A DNA stretch of 64,000 nt from Amycolatopsis suaedae (GCF_004214935.1 NZ_SFCC01000009.1:186001-250000); one strand, 5' to 3'. Counted from the stretch's first letter, positions 1 through 8,826 are shown. Notes: generated by a model from the letters alone, not told the origin. Made by a program: numbers and translations.

Positions 1-1485
1 CAGCGTCCAGACGACGAGCAGGGTCAGTGACAGCGGGATGGTCATCGACGCGAGCGTGCCGATGCCGGCCGAGCGGCGGTAACGCTGCAGGAAGCCGAGT
101 GCCATCACGAAGTACGGGCTCATCGGCGTGATGGCGTTCGTGCAGGAGTCGGCGATGCGGTAGAGCGCCTGCGTGGTCTCCGGCGGGATGTCCAGCAGCA
201 TCAGCATCGGCACGAACACCGGGCCGACCAGCGCCCACTGCGCCGAACCGCTGGTCACGATCAGGTTGATCACGGTGACCACGAGCAGGATGCCGAGGAA
301 GACGACCGGGCCGGAGATACCGGCGGTCTTGAGCAGGTCGGCGCCGCGGATGGCGACGATCTCCCCGATTCCCGTCCACTTGAAGTAGGCCAGGAACTGG
401 GAGATGGCGAAGAACAGCACGAGGATCGGCGCCATCTCACGGAATCCGTGTGCCATGAAACCGGGAACGTCCCTGGCGCCGCCGATGGTGCCGGCGGCCT
501 TGCCGTACGCCCAGCCCGCGGCCAGGAAGCCGAGTGCGAGGAAGATGGCGATGGAGGTGAGCAGCGGCGACTGGACGATGCTGCCGCCCTCGCCACGCAG
601 CGGCGAGCCGGGCGGGAGGACCGCGGCCACCAGCGCGACCACGAACACCACCAGCGCGATGAGCGCGGCCCGCAGGCCCCGCCGTTCCTCCGGCTTGAGC
701 TTCAGCTCGCCGAGGTCGTCCTCGTCGGCGTCGTCGTCGACGGGCAGCGACTCCGCCCGCCGGGCCAGCACCTTCTCGGTCACCAGCGTGATCACGGCGG
801 CCAGGACGACCGACGACGCGAGCGAGAAGAAGTAGTTGGCCACCGGGGTGACGACGTAGGCCGGGTCGATGGTGTGCGCGGCCGCCGTGGTCAGCCCGGA
901 GAGGATGGCGTCGGTCGGGGTGATCAGCGGGCTGGCGTCGTAACCGGCCGAAATGGACACGAACGCCACCACGATGCCGAGGATCGGGCTGCGGCCCACC
1001 GCGCGGAAGGCCAGCGCGCCCAACGGGATCAGCACCACGTAGGCGGCGTCGGAGGCGACGTGCGACACCATGCCGGTGAACGCGAGCGCGAACGTCACCC
1101 AGCGCGGCGACACGCGCGACACTCCCGCCCGCAGTACCGCGGCGAGCAGCCCGGACCGTTCGGCGACGGCCACGCCCAGCATGACCACCAGGATCGTGCC
1201 CAGCGGCGGGAACGACGTGTAGTTCTTGACGACGTCGCCCACCATCATCTGCACGCCCTCGACGGACAGCAGGTTCTTGGCTTCGACGGTCTTGCCCGTC
1301 GCCGGGTTCACCGCCGAGACGCCGCCGGCGGCCAGTCCCCAGCTGGCCAGTGCGAGCACCCCGCTCAGGATGACGAACAGCCAGAACGGATGGGGCAGCT
1401 TGTTGCCGAGGCGTTCGACGCCGTCGAGGGAACGCAGCAGCACATTCAGCAGCCGGGGTGCCGGCTTGGCCTCGCTGGTGCTCAT
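1..1485 (-). CDS. AbgT family transporter (C-terminus off the window)
   Basis: A membrane transporter of the AbgT (p-aminobenzoyl-glutamate transporter) family, some members of which export sulfonamide-like drugs. I see 495 codons; the family is usually about 500-530 residues, so only the tail is missing. The reading from position 1485 gives a short polar N-terminus, then many hydrophobic segments, an acidic linker (SLPVDDDADEDD) between the two halves, and the family-typical ASDAAYVVLIPLGA and SCTNAITPMSPYF stretches. The ATG at 1485 is preceded by GGAAGGAG. The gene diverges from the Lrp-type regulator at 1613, which probably controls it. The substrate cannot be told from sequence; no peptidase partner of the E. 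coli abgAB type is visible here. Confidence 0.93.
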   Translation of the reverse strand, partial: MSTSEAKPAPRLLNVLLRSLDGVERLGNKLPHPFWLFVILSGVLALASWGLAAGGVSAVNPATGKTVEAKNLLSVEGVQMMVGDVVKNYTSFPPLGTILVVMLGVAVAERSGLLAAVLRAGVSRVSPRWVTFALAFTGMVSHVASDAAYVVLIPLGALAFRAVGRSPILGIVVAFVSISAGYDASPLITPTDAILSGLTTAAAHTIDPAYVVTPVANYFFSLASSVVLAAVITLVTEKVLARRAESLPVDDDADEDDLGELKLKPEERRGLRAALIALVVFVVALVAAVLPPGSPLRGEGGSIVQSPLLTSIAIFLALGFLAAGWAYGKAAGTIGGARDVPGFMAHGFREMAPILVLFFAISQFLAYFKWTGIGEIVAIRGADLLKTAGISGPVVFLGILLVVTVINLIVTSGSAQWALVGPVFVPMLMLLDIPPETTQALYRIADSCTNAITPMSPYFVMALGFLQRYRRSAGIGTLASMTIPLSLTLLVVWTL

Positions 1486-1612
1486 CGGCCTGACTCCTTC
1501 CCTGAGCGCGGGCGCCCCATTAGAAATCCAGGTGGCCGAATAGTGCAACCCCATAGCTGAGATTGCATGCATCAGTCACCAGGGGGCTGATTCTGGCTGA
1601 TACAGTCGATTT
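1486..1612. promoter_or_regulatory. Divergent promoter region, AbgT transporter / Lrp regulator
   Basis: This 127-bp gap separates two divergent genes. It holds the Shine-Dalgarno of the transporter and imperfect repeats of CTGAT/ATCAG around 1572-1602, which could bind the Lrp-type protein. No Shine-Dalgarno precedes the regulator's GTG, so that transcript may be leaderless. Confidence 0.4.
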
Positions 1613-2590
1613 GTGCTGAGTGAACCCGACCTCGACCTGGTGGCCGCGCTCCAGGTCGCACCACGTGCGCCGGTCGCCGTGCTGGCGGAGGCGCTCGGCA
1701 CGTCGTCCAGCACCGTTGGCCGCAGGCTCGCGCGGCTGGAGGAGCAGCGCGTCCTGCGGGTGATCGGCCAGGTCGAATGGTCCGCTCGCGCGGAGGGGCA
1801 TCCGCGGCACGTCTGGGTCACCACGCAGCCCGGTGCGTCCGGCCGGGTGGCCCGGGCACTGGCCGAGCTGCCGGAGGCGCAGCTCGTGGCCGAGACGTCC
1901 GGCCGATCCGACGTGTACCTGGCGGTGCACGTCCCGGACCGGGCGCGGACCCGGGAGCTGCTGACCGAGCGCATCCCCGGTGTGCCGGGGGTGGCCGGTA
2001 CCCATTCCGAGCTGGTCCTGCGGGCACTGACCAGGGCAGATGCGTGGCGGCTGCGCAGGCTGGACGACGCCCAGGTCGACCTGCTGTCCCGCGCGGCGGA
2101 CCCCGTCGAGCCGCCGGCGGGGCCCCTCAAGATCGGACGGGACGAGCATCGGGTGCTCGGGCTGCTGCGGGAGAACGGGCGGATCACGGCGGCGGAGGCG
2201 GGCCGGGTGCTGGGCCTGAGCCAGTCGACCACCTACCGGCTGATTCAGTCGATCCTGCGCCGCGGCATCGTGCGGCCGCGCGTCGAGGTCGAGCCCGTCC
2301 TGCTCGGGTACGGCCTGGAGGTCACGATGGCGCTGACCATCTCACCGGGCGCGATCCAGGCCGTCGCCGAGGAACTGGCGCGGCACCCCTCCGCCCGGTA
2401 CGTGTCGATCGTCGCGGGCACGACGTCGGTCATCCACCAGGGCGTGTTCCGCAACGAGGAGGAGATGGCCGACTTCCTGACGCGTGATCTAGCCCCGCTG
2501 CCCGGGATCACCGCGCTGCAGGTGTCGGTGGTGCTGCGCATGCTGCGCCGCTACTGGATCCACCGCGAGGACGGCCTGCTGGTCCCGTGA
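1613..2590 (+). CDS. Lrp/AsnC family transcriptional regulator, two-domain form
   Basis: At 325 residues this is a duplicated Lrp protein, about twice the usual 150. The first AsnC-type winged helix lies at about residues 3-55 (PVAVLAEALGTSSSTVGRRL), with an effector-type region to about 150. A second winged helix follows at about 170-225 (ITAAEAGRVLGLSQSTTYRL) with a second RAM-like domain behind it. Such tandem Lrp proteins usually sense an amino acid or related metabolite and control an adjacent transporter, here the divergent AbgT gene; this link is inferred. The start is a GTG without a visible ribosome site. The stop codon lies inside the hairpin at 2584-2635. Confidence 0.9.
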   Translation: MLSEPDLDLVAALQVAPRAPVAVLAEALGTSSSTVGRRLARLEEQRVLRVIGQVEWSARAEGHPRHVWVTTQPGASGRVARALAELPEAQLVAETSGRSDVYLAVHVPDRARTRELLTERIPGVPGVAGTHSELVLRALTRADAWRLRRLDDAQVDLLSRAADPVEPPAGPLKIGRDEHRVLGLLRENGRITAAEAGRVLGLSQSTTYRLIQSILRRGIVRPRVEVEPVLLGYGLEVTMALTISPGAIQAVAEELARHPSARYVSIVAGTTSVIHQGVFRNEEEMADFLTRDLAPLPGITALQVSVVLRMLRRYWIHREDGLLVP

Positions 2591-2635
2591 AGGCACCCTC
2601 ACCATGCCGGACGTGCTGAAGGTGGCCTTCACGGG
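2584..2635. terminator. Imperfect hairpin, dispersed-repeat type, between convergent genes
   Basis: The left arm (2584-2601, CCCGTGAAGGCACCCTCA) pairs with the right arm (2617-2635, TGAAGGTGGCCTTCACGGG) apart from one missing base and one mismatch. It lies between the convergent Lrp gene and the small secreted protein gene, so it can stop transcription from both sides. The same core recurs at 52451-52507, which suggests a dispersed family. There is no T-run, as is common in high-GC actinobacteria. Confidence 0.7.
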
Positions 2636-2646
2636 TTTACGGCGGG

Positions 2647-2949
2647 TCAGCTACGGCACTTGCGGTACTGGTCCCTGGCGCGGTCGGCGAGCGCCTTGTG
2701 CGAGGCGGCCCGGTCCCGGTGGTACTTCGCCTTCTTCTGGTCGCCGGCCTGCGCGGCCTTCTTCGCCGCGGCGAGGTGCTGCTTGGTCAGGTCCTCGTGT
2801 TTCCTGGCCTCGATCAGGTAGTGCGCGCACTTGTCGCTCGCGGCGGCGACCGGCTCCGCCGCGGCTGCCGCGGTGGCCGGCAGCCCGCCGGCGAGACCGA
2901 GCGCCAGCACCGCGGCCGCGCCGGTGATGATCTTCCTGGTGTTCAGCAC
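2647..2949 (-). CDS. Small secreted protein, helical and lysine-rich
   Basis: A 100-residue exported protein of unknown function. The N-terminus is a classic signal peptide (MLNTRKII, hydrophobic core, then a run of Ala ending near residue 32). The mature part is charged and predicted helical, with two cysteines (KCAHYL and RKCRS near the end) that could form one disulfide, and many Lys, His and Arg residues spaced as in a helical hairpin. The GTG start at 2949 has GGGGAGG at a good distance. It stands alone between a hairpin and the DUF2848 gene. I recognise no family. Confidence 0.75.
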   Translation of the reverse strand: MLNTRKIITGAAAVLALGLAGGLPATAAAAAEPVAAASDKCAHYLIEARKHEDLTKQHLAAAKKAAQAGDQKKAKYHRDRAASHKALADRARDQYRKCRS

Positions 2950-3023
2950 GAAATCCTCCCCAAAATGTCGATGCCAGTGGAGTATGCCGCCTCCCGGTCG
3001 CGCGCACGCCGCTTTCGCCGGAA

Positions 3024-3713
3024 TCAGCCGATCGGATCGGGAAGCCGGTCCACCTCGTAGGAGACCGCGATCGTCGCGCCGGTCGCGGGATCGTGCAGTT
3101 CGGCCCGCCAGGCGTCGGCGAATTGGTCGGCCCCCTCCAGCATCCGCACCGTGCCGGACAGCAGCACGGTGCCGGGGACCAGCCAGCCGCGCTCGCGCAG
3201 CACGTCCAGCCAGTACTTCGGGGGCAGCAGATCGCCGAGGGTGGCGTCCTGGATCAGTTCCGGTTCGGCGCCGCCGTGCCGGACCCACGCCCGCAGCCGG
3301 ATGTCGTCGAGCCGGTCGGCGACGTCGGCCAGCCGCCACGCCGAGGTGCCGAGGACGTCCGGGCTCGCGTTCTTGCTCCAGGCGACGCCGTGCACCTCCA
3401 GCGCGCGGTCGGTGTGGTCGCAGGCGACGGTGAGCAGCGGGTCGTCGACGTCGTCGTCGATCACGATCGCCCACTCCGCCTCGCCGGACGTCCGGTCGTG
3501 CTGTGCGGGCACCTGGCCGGTCTGGGTGGCGAGGTAGGGCGCGACCGGGTAGAGGGCCGGGACGGCCGACGGCGCGGGCACCCCCAGCTCGGCCAGCTCG
3601 GCGACGTGTGCGGCGACCTCCTCCTGCGCACGGCCGGCGTAGCCGGCGTTGAACACGCGGCGGACGACGGTCGATCGGGTGGTGCCGTCGGGCAGGGTCA
3701 GGTCGAGCGTCAC
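3024..3713 (-). CDS. DUF2848 family protein
   Basis: A 229-residue protein that matches the DUF2848 family in length and pattern (VTLDLTLPDGTTRS at the start, PPKYWLDVLRERGWLVPGTVLLSGT near 165-190, ending in a YEVDRLPDPIG tail). DUF2848 proteins are thought to resemble the fumarylacetoacetate hydrolase fold, but no reaction is established to my knowledge. The GTG at 3713 is chosen over the upstream ATG at 3776 because GGAGG precedes it and the extra N-terminus would run through the promoter. The gene diverges from the MFS transporter and shares its operator-bearing promoter, so it probably belongs to the same amide or acid catabolic set as the nitrilase at 5793. Confidence 0.8.
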   Translation of the reverse strand: MTLDLTLPDGTTRSTVVRRVFNAGYAGRAQEEVAAHVAELAELGVPAPSAVPALYPVAPYLATQTGQVPAQHDRTSGEAEWAIVIDDDVDDPLLTVACDHTDRALEVHGVAWSKNASPDVLGTSAWRLADVADRLDDIRLRAWVRHGGAEPELIQDATLGDLLPPKYWLDVLRERGWLVPGTVLLSGTVRMLEGADQFADAWRAELHDPATGATIAVSYEVDRLPDPIG

Positions 3714-3761
3714 GGAAAGGACCTCCGGTGGTCGCGGGGAGTACGCGGACTTGCGCACACA

Positions 3762-3773
3762 CTGTGTATACAG
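3762..3773. promoter_or_regulatory. Candidate GntR operator in the DUF2848/MFS divergent promoter
   Basis: TGTATACA at 3765-3772 is a perfect 8-bp palindrome within CTGTGTATACAG. The same GTATAC core stands in the promoter of the GntR gene at 5773-5781. FadR/FCD-type GntR proteins bind short palindromes of this kind, so the regulator encoded at 5125-5766 is the natural candidate. Confidence 0.55.
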
Positions 3774-3822
3774 CAAGTATAAGGGCGCGCCAACCAGAAC
3801 CGACAGCTACAGGGAGCCAGCG

Positions 3823-5153
3823 ATGTCCCCACATACCCAGGCAGTCGACCGCCGTGACCTGCGGCGGGCGTTCCTGGCCAGCCTGTCCGGAACATCGCTG
3901 GAGTGGTACGACTTCGCCGTCTACTCGGCGGCGGCCGCCCTGGTGTTCCCGCAGTTGTTCTCCCCGCCTCCGATCCGCTGACCGGGCTGCTGCTCGCGTT
4001 CTCCACCTACGCGGTCGGCTACGTGTCCCGCCCGGTCGGCGGCATCGTGTTCGGCAGGCTCGGCGACGTCATCGGCCGCAAGCAGGTGCTCGTCGCCACG
4101 CTGGTGCTGATCGGCGTCGCCACGTTCCTCATCGGACTGCTGCCCGCCTACGACACGATCGGCGTCGCCGCGCCGATCATCCTGGTGCTGCTGCGGTTCG
4201 CCCAGGGCGTGGGCGTCGGCGGCGAGTGGGGTGGCGCCGTGCTGCTGTCCAGCGAGTTCGGCGATCCCCGGCGACGAGGCTTCTGGGCGTCGGCCGCGCA
4301 GGTCGGCCCGCCCGCTGGCAACCTGCTGTCCAACGGCGTGCTGGCACTGCTGACGCTGGTGCTGACCGGCGAGCAGTTCCTAGACTGGGGCTGGCGGGTC
4401 GCGTTCCTGCTGTCCGCCGTCCTGATCGGATTCGGGTTGTGGATCCGGCTGAAGCTGGAGGACACCCCGGTGTTCAAGGCGATCGCCGAGTCGGGGGAGC
4501 GGCCGTCGGCGCCGGTGCGCGAGGTGTTCGCCACCGAACGCCGTGCGCTGGCCGCGGCGGTGCTGAGCCGGATCGGGCCGGACGTCGTCTACGCGTTGTT
4601 CACCGTGTTCGTCCTGACCTACTCGACCACCCGGCTCGGCTTCTCCCGGTCCGAGGTGCTCGGCGCGATCCTCATCGCGTCGGCGCTGCAGTTGTTCACC
4701 ATCCCGCTGGCCGGAGCGCTGTCGGACCGGGTGAACCGGCGGCTGCTCTACACCGTCGCCGCCGCGGGCAGCGTGGTGTGGGTGTTCGTGTTCTTCCCGA
4801 TGATCGGCTCGGGCTCGTTCGGGCTGCTCGTGCTCGGCGTCGCCGTGGGACTCGCGTTGCACTCGTTCATGTACGGCCCGCAGGCCGCGTTCGTGACCGA
4901 GCAGTTCTCGCCCCGGCTGCGTTACACCGGCAGTTCGCTCGCGTACACGATCGCGGGCGTGGCCGGCGGTGCGGTCGCGCCGCTGGCGTTCGCGGCGCTG
5001 GACAGCGGGTTCGGCAGCTGGGTCCCGGTGGCCGGCTACCTCGGCGTCGCCTGCCTGCTGACGCTGACCGGGCTGTGGCTGGGCCGCGACCCCGACCACA
5101 CCGAGGACGAGGCCTACGTCGAGGTCAGGCCTGCAGCAGCACCCGCTCGGTGA
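3823..5153 (+). pseudogene. MHS-type MFS transporter with a single-base frameshift
   Basis: A metabolite:H+ symporter of the major facilitator superfamily. The N-terminus (MSPHTQAVDRRDLRRAF, then GTSLEWYDFAVYSAAAALVFPQLF) reads from the ATG at 3823, which has GGGAG in front. It meets a stop at 3979 in frame. The rest of the protein, beginning PASDPLTGLLLAF and running through GRLGDVIGRKQ to the end at 5153, reads in the +1 frame. One base, most simply a T restoring FFPASDP, is missing near 3958-3963. The corrected protein of about 443 residues and 12 membrane segments would be normal. Either the gene is newly broken or the sequence has an error; all the rest is well conserved. It overlaps the convergent GntR gene by 29 bp. 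Confidence 0.85.
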
Positions 5154-5766
5154 GCCGGAGATGCTCGTCGATCGCCGCCGCGGCCGCCGCCGCGTCACCC
5201 GCGTCCAGCGCGTCCACGATCCTGCCGTGCTCCGCGCAGACCGAGCGTTGCCGGTCGGCGGTGCGGAACAGGGCCGTCACGCCGACCCGGCGCTGCCGGA
5301 CCCGCAGCCCGGCGTAGGTCTGCGCGAGCAACGCGTTGCCGGTGGCGTCGACGAGTGCCTGGTGGAACCGCATGTCCAGCTCGATGAACAACGTCGGGTC
5401 GTCACCAGCCTCGGCCAGTACCCGCTGTTCCTCCAGTGCCTCGCGCATCGCGGCCAGCGGCACGGTGCCCGCCGCCAGCGTGACCGCGGCGGCGTGGCGC
5501 TCCAGGACGGCACGCAGCTCCATCAGTTCCCGGATCTGCCTGCCGGTCATCGGCGGAACGTAGGCGCCGCGGCTGGGCAGCATCTCCACCAGGCCGTCGG
5601 CGACCAGCAGCAGCAGTGCCTCGCGGACCGGGGTGCGGGACACTCCGATCCGGGTGGCGAGTTCGGCCTCGTTGAGGAAGGTTCCCTGCACTTCGGGATC
5701 CACCAGTACGGTCTCGCGCAGGTAGTGGAGTGCGCGGTCCCGTCCGGACTCTTTCGACGAACCCAT
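5125..5766 (-). CDS. GntR family regulator, FadR/FCD subfamily
   Basis: A 213-residue regulator with an N-terminal winged helix (about residues 10-70, containing IGVSRTPVREALLLL, the GntR signature) and a C-terminal all-helical FCD domain (about 85-205; LDMRFHQALVDA and EHGRIVDALDAGD carry the usual metal/effector His and Asp residues). I start at the ATG at 5766; a longer ORF to 5805 would run through its own operator. It is divergent from the nitrilase gene. The GTATAC palindromes in its own promoter and in front of the MFS gene suggest it represses the local catabolic genes until an organic-acid-like effector appears. Confidence 0.88.
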   Translation of the reverse strand: MGSSKESGRDRALHYLRETVLVDPEVQGTFLNEAELATRIGVSRTPVREALLLLVADGLVEMLPSRGAYVPPMTGRQIRELMELRAVLERHAAAVTLAAGTVPLAAMREALEEQRVLAEAGDDPTLFIELDMRFHQALVDATGNALLAQTYAGLRVRQRRVGVTALFRTADRQRSVCAEHGRIVDALDAGDAAAAAAAIDEHLRLTERVLLQA

Positions 5767-5772
5767 ACACAA

Positions 5773-5781
5773 CGTATACAC
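5773..5781. promoter_or_regulatory. Candidate GntR operator in the GntR/nitrilase divergent promoter
   Basis: CGTATACAC, with the GTATAC core at 5774-5779, sits 7 bp upstream of the GntR start and 12 bp before the nitrilase start. It matches the palindrome at 3765-3772 over seven of eight positions and would allow autorepression plus control of the nitrilase gene. Confidence 0.5.
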
Positions 5782-5792
5782 GGGGAGACACG

Positions 5793-6584
5793 ATGAGGAT
5801 CGCACTGGCCCAGATCGCCGCGACCGCTGACCCGAAGGAGAACCTCGACCTGGTCGCGGACCAGGTCACCGAGGCCGCCGAACGGGGTGCGCGGCTGGTC
5901 GTGTTCCCGGAGGCCACCCAGTGCCGGTTCGGCGTGTCGCTGCGGCCGGTCGCCGAACCACTCGACGGGCCGTGGGCGACCCGGGTCAGGGAGATCGCCG
6001 GGGACGCCGGCGTGACAGTGATCATCGGGATGTTCACGCCATCCGAAGACGGTCGTGTACACAACACGCTGCTGGCGACCGGCGGCGGCGTGGAGGACCA
6101 CTACGACAAGATCCACCTCTTCGACGCCTTCGGCTTCGCCGAGTCCGACACCGTGGCGCCGGGGGACAGGCTGGTGACCGTCGAGGTCGACGGCGTCACC
6201 GTCGGCCTGGCCACCTGCTACGACCTGCGGTTCGCCGGCCTGTTCCAGCGGCTCGGCGACGAGGGTGCCGAGCTGGTCGTGGTGCCCGCGTCGTGGGGAG
6301 CCGGACCGGGCAAGCGAGAGCAGTGGGACCTGCTGGTGCGGGCCAGGGCACTGGACTGCGCCGCGTTCGTCGCCGCCTGCGACCAGGCCGACCCGCAGAC
6401 GGCCGGGCGGACCGCGCCCAAGGGCGTGCCGTCCGGAATCGGGGCCAGCGTGGTCGCGGGCCCGGCCGGGACGACGGTGCGTCAGCTGGGCCGGGAGCCG
6501 GGGTTGCTGCTGGCCGACATCGACCCCGAGCAGGTCGCCGCGGCCAGGCGGACCAACCCGGTGCTGGCGAACCGCCGCTTCTGA
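5793..6584 (+). CDS. Carbon-nitrogen hydrolase (nitrilase superfamily)
   Basis: A 263-residue amidase-type enzyme of the nitrilase superfamily, cleaving a C-N bond in an amide or related compound. The catalytic triad is complete: Glu40 (VVFPEATQ), Lys106 (HYDKIHLFD) and Cys142 (GLATCYDLRF). Length and motifs fit the omega-amidase/Nit branch rather than true nitrilases, but the substrate is not fixed by sequence. The ATG at 5793 has GGGAG before it. With the DUF2848 gene and MFS transporter it forms a small catabolic set, probably under the divergent GntR protein. Confidence 0.9.
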   Translation: MRIALAQIAATADPKENLDLVADQVTEAAERGARLVVFPEATQCRFGVSLRPVAEPLDGPWATRVREIAGDAGVTVIIGMFTPSEDGRVHNTLLATGGGVEDHYDKIHLFDAFGFAESDTVAPGDRLVTVEVDGVTVGLATCYDLRFAGLFQRLGDEGAELVVVPASWGAGPGKREQWDLLVRARALDCAAFVAACDQADPQTAGRTAPKGVPSGIGASVVAGPAGTTVRQLGREPGLLLADIDPEQVAAARRTNPVLANRRF

Positions 6585-6613
6585 GCCGCCCCGCCGGTAT
6601 CGTGCACCGCACG

Positions 6614-8059
6614 ATGCGGACACGAACGACGCTCGCCGCGGCGGCCCTGCTGCTGACGGCCACCACGGTGGCTCCTGCGGACGCCGCCACCGGACTGTCC
6701 TGGGTGGACTGCGGGCCGGAGCGGCAGTGTGCCGTGCTCACGGCACCGGTGGACTGGGATCATCCGGATGGTGACAACATCCGAGTCAACGTCGAGCGCA
6801 GGCCGGCGCGTGATGCCGCCGCCCGCGCCGGTTCCGTGCTCGTCAACCTGGGCGGTCCCGGCAACAGCACGGGGATCCTGCGCAACCCGCTGCCGCCGTC
6901 GCTGGCGGCGTTGAACGAGCGGTTCGACATCGTGGTGTTCGACCCGCGCGGGCTGGGCACGCCGGACAACGGCACGGTGATCACCTGCCCGGTGCGCGAC
7001 CCGGACCAGGACCTGCTGATCCGGGTGCGCGACGAGGCAGGCTGGAACCAGCACGCCGAGCGCAACGCGGCCTACGACGCCGGCTGCCGGCAGGCCGCGG
7101 GACCGGCGTTCCGGGGACTGACGGCCAAGCAGGTCGCCCACGACATGGACGCCATCCGGGCCGCCCTCGGCGAGGACCGGCTGCGGTATTTCGGCAACTC
7201 GTACGGGACGGTCTACGGCCAGGCCTACGCCCGCCTGTTCCCCCGGCGGGTCGGGCGGATGTACCTCGACGGCGTCGCCGACCACACCCAGCCGCGGCTG
7301 GAGTCCTGGCTGCGCAGCGTGGTCGTGACGCAGGAGCGGCACCTGAGCCGCTTCCGGGACTGGTGCGCGGGCCGACCCTTCTGTCCACAAGGGAGGGACA
7401 GGGCGATCGACGACCTGCTGCGGGCCGCCGAGCGTGCACCGCTGCCCGCGCCCGGCGCGGGGCCCGGCAGGACGGTCGACCTCGCGCAGCTGCGGGTCGG
7501 CGTCGTCGCGGGGATGAACCCGCCGGTGTGGCCGGACTTCGCGCGGGCGCTGACGAAGGCCCAGGCCGGTGACGCCGGCGACTTCCTCACCAATCCCCGG
7601 CTCGCCGGAGGCGAGGTGGGCAGCGGTCCCGGGACCGTGGGCAGGGTGTCCAACTGCCACGACTTCATGCCCGCCCCGATCGGCTACCGCGACGCGATGG
7701 CCATGGAGGAACGGCTGCGCCGCCTGGTCCCCAGGGCAGGCTGGCTCAAGGTTCGGTTCGAGCTGGGCCGGTGCGCAGGTGTCGCGGGTGAGCCGAGCTA
7801 TCCGCCGCGGCCGCTGCACACGCCGGGCCTGCCGCCCGTGCTGGTGGGGATCGGGGAACTGGACAACAACACGCCGAACCTGGGTGCCGCCAGGGTCGCC
7901 CGGCAGCTGCCGGGCTCGCGGGTGCTGTGGCACGACGACGGGCACGCCGCGTACTTCTTCGGCAACACCTGCCTGACCGGTCACGTCAACCGGTACCTGA
8001 CCGACGGGACCCTGCCGCCCGCCGGTACCCGTTGCCCCGGGCAGCTCCCGCCGAACTAG
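6614..8059 (+). CDS. Secreted alpha/beta hydrolase, tripeptidyl aminopeptidase (TAP-like) family
   Basis: A 481-residue exported serine hydrolase like the Streptomyces SlpD/SlpE and tripeptidyl aminopeptidases. A signal peptide covers residues 1 to about 25 (ending ADAATG). The family opening follows (WVDCGPERQCAVLTAPVDW), then the oxyanion-type NLGGPGNSTG, FDPRGLGTPD, the nucleophile elbow GNSYG near residue 196, and a C-terminal TAP-like domain with the acid (GELDNNTP) and the catalytic His (DDGHAAYF). Seven or more cysteines fit an extracellular enzyme. The ATG at 6614 is used; an in-frame GTG at 6602 is also possible. Its stop overlaps that of the convergent phosphotransferase gene. Confidence 0.9.
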   Translation: MRTRTTLAAAALLLTATTVAPADAATGLSWVDCGPERQCAVLTAPVDWDHPDGDNIRVNVERRPARDAAARAGSVLVNLGGPGNSTGILRNPLPPSLAALNERFDIVVFDPRGLGTPDNGTVITCPVRDPDQDLLIRVRDEAGWNQHAERNAAYDAGCRQAAGPAFRGLTAKQVAHDMDAIRAALGEDRLRYFGNSYGTVYGQAYARLFPRRVGRMYLDGVADHTQPRLESWLRSVVVTQERHLSRFRDWCAGRPFCPQGRDRAIDDLLRAAERAPLPAPGAGPGRTVDLAQLRVGVVAGMNPPVWPDFARALTKAQAGDAGDFLTNPRLAGGEVGSGPGTVGRVSNCHDFMPAPIGYRDAMAMEERLRRLVPRAGWLKVRFELGRCAGVAGEPSYPPRPLHTPGLPPVLVGIGELDNNTPNLGAARVARQLPGSRVLWHDDGHAAYFFGNTCLTGHVNRYLTDGTLPPAGTRCPGQLPPN

Positions 8060-8805
8060 GAAATCGCCCGGACCTCGGCGAGCCGCTGGGCCGCGAACGG
8101 GTCGGTCCCGGTGGGGTCCCAGCACACGGCGGCCTCCCAGGCGGCCCGCGCCTGCGCGGCGACGTCGTAGTCCTCGTCGCCGAGCCCGGCCGCGTCGTGC
8201 GGCAGCGCCAGGTCGAGGTCTGCGACGTCGACGTGCGCCTCGTCCCAGTCGATCAACGTGACGCTGTCCGCGGTCATGCGGATGTTGCGCGGGTTGGGGT
8301 CGCCGTGGACCACGCACGTGGCACGGCCGGTGATCCGCGCCCACGCCGCCCGGCATCGAGCGACACCCTCGGGCGGCATCGCGCGGAGGTCGACCCGCGT
8401 TCCGGTCTCTGCGTGCAGGAGGTCGGCCGACGATCGCCAGCCCGGGCGCTGGGGCCAGCCCAGCGTGAGCCGATGCAGCCGGCGCAGTGTCCCGGCGACG
8501 CGGCGCCAGTCGGCTTCGGTCTCCGGCGGTCCGCCCGCGACATGGGTCATCACCACCAGGCCGTCGGCGAAGAGCCTGCCGTCGGTGGCCGGGATCGGCA
8601 CCGGTACCGGCATCCCCGCACGGTCCAGGTGGCGTAACAGGCCGGTTTCCCACGCGAGGTCGGCGTCACCGCGCCGGCCGAGCCGGGCGACCGCGAGGCG
8701 CCCGCCGACGCGCACGCTCCACACCTCGTTGAGGCCCACCCCGCCGGTCAGCGGTTCGACGCGAACGACGTCGTCGCCCCACAGTTTCAGTGCCTCCCAG
8801 CCCAC
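8056..8805 (-). CDS. Aminoglycoside-phosphotransferase-like (APH) family protein
   Basis: A 249-residue kinase-fold protein of the APH/choline kinase family. The catalytic loop VVHGDPNPRNIRM (about residue 168) and the metal-binding LIDWDEAHVD (about 187) are both intact, and an N-terminal lobe with VWSVRVGGRLAVARL can provide the ATP-binding Lys/Arg region. The target could be a drug, a sugar or another small molecule; no drug-specific subfamily is recognisable. GTG start at 8805. It lies 21 bp downstream of the VKOR gene on the same strand and may be its read-through partner. Confidence 0.8.
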   Translation of the reverse strand: MGWEALKLWGDDVVRVEPLTGGVGLNEVWSVRVGGRLAVARLGRRGDADLAWETGLLRHLDRAGMPVPVPIPATDGRLFADGLVVMTHVAGGPPETEADWRRVAGTLRRLHRLTLGWPQRPGWRSSADLLHAETGTRVDLRAMPPEGVARCRAAWARITGRATCVVHGDPNPRNIRMTADSVTLIDWDEAHVDVADLDLALPHDAAGLGDEDYDVAAQARAAWEAAVCWDPTGTDPFAAQRLAEVRAIS

Positions 8806-8826
8806 CGGCCTATCGTCGCAGACGCA

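Noticed and set aside
448..1560. 370-codon open frame on the + strand
   Set aside because: It is antisense to the AbgT transporter gene, has the Arg/Gln/Gly-rich composition of a shadow frame and no ribosome site.
3728..5317. 529-codon open frame on the + strand
   Set aside because: Third-frame shadow of the MFS gene; the protein is Arg-rich with no membrane segments, whereas the other frames give a clear transporter.
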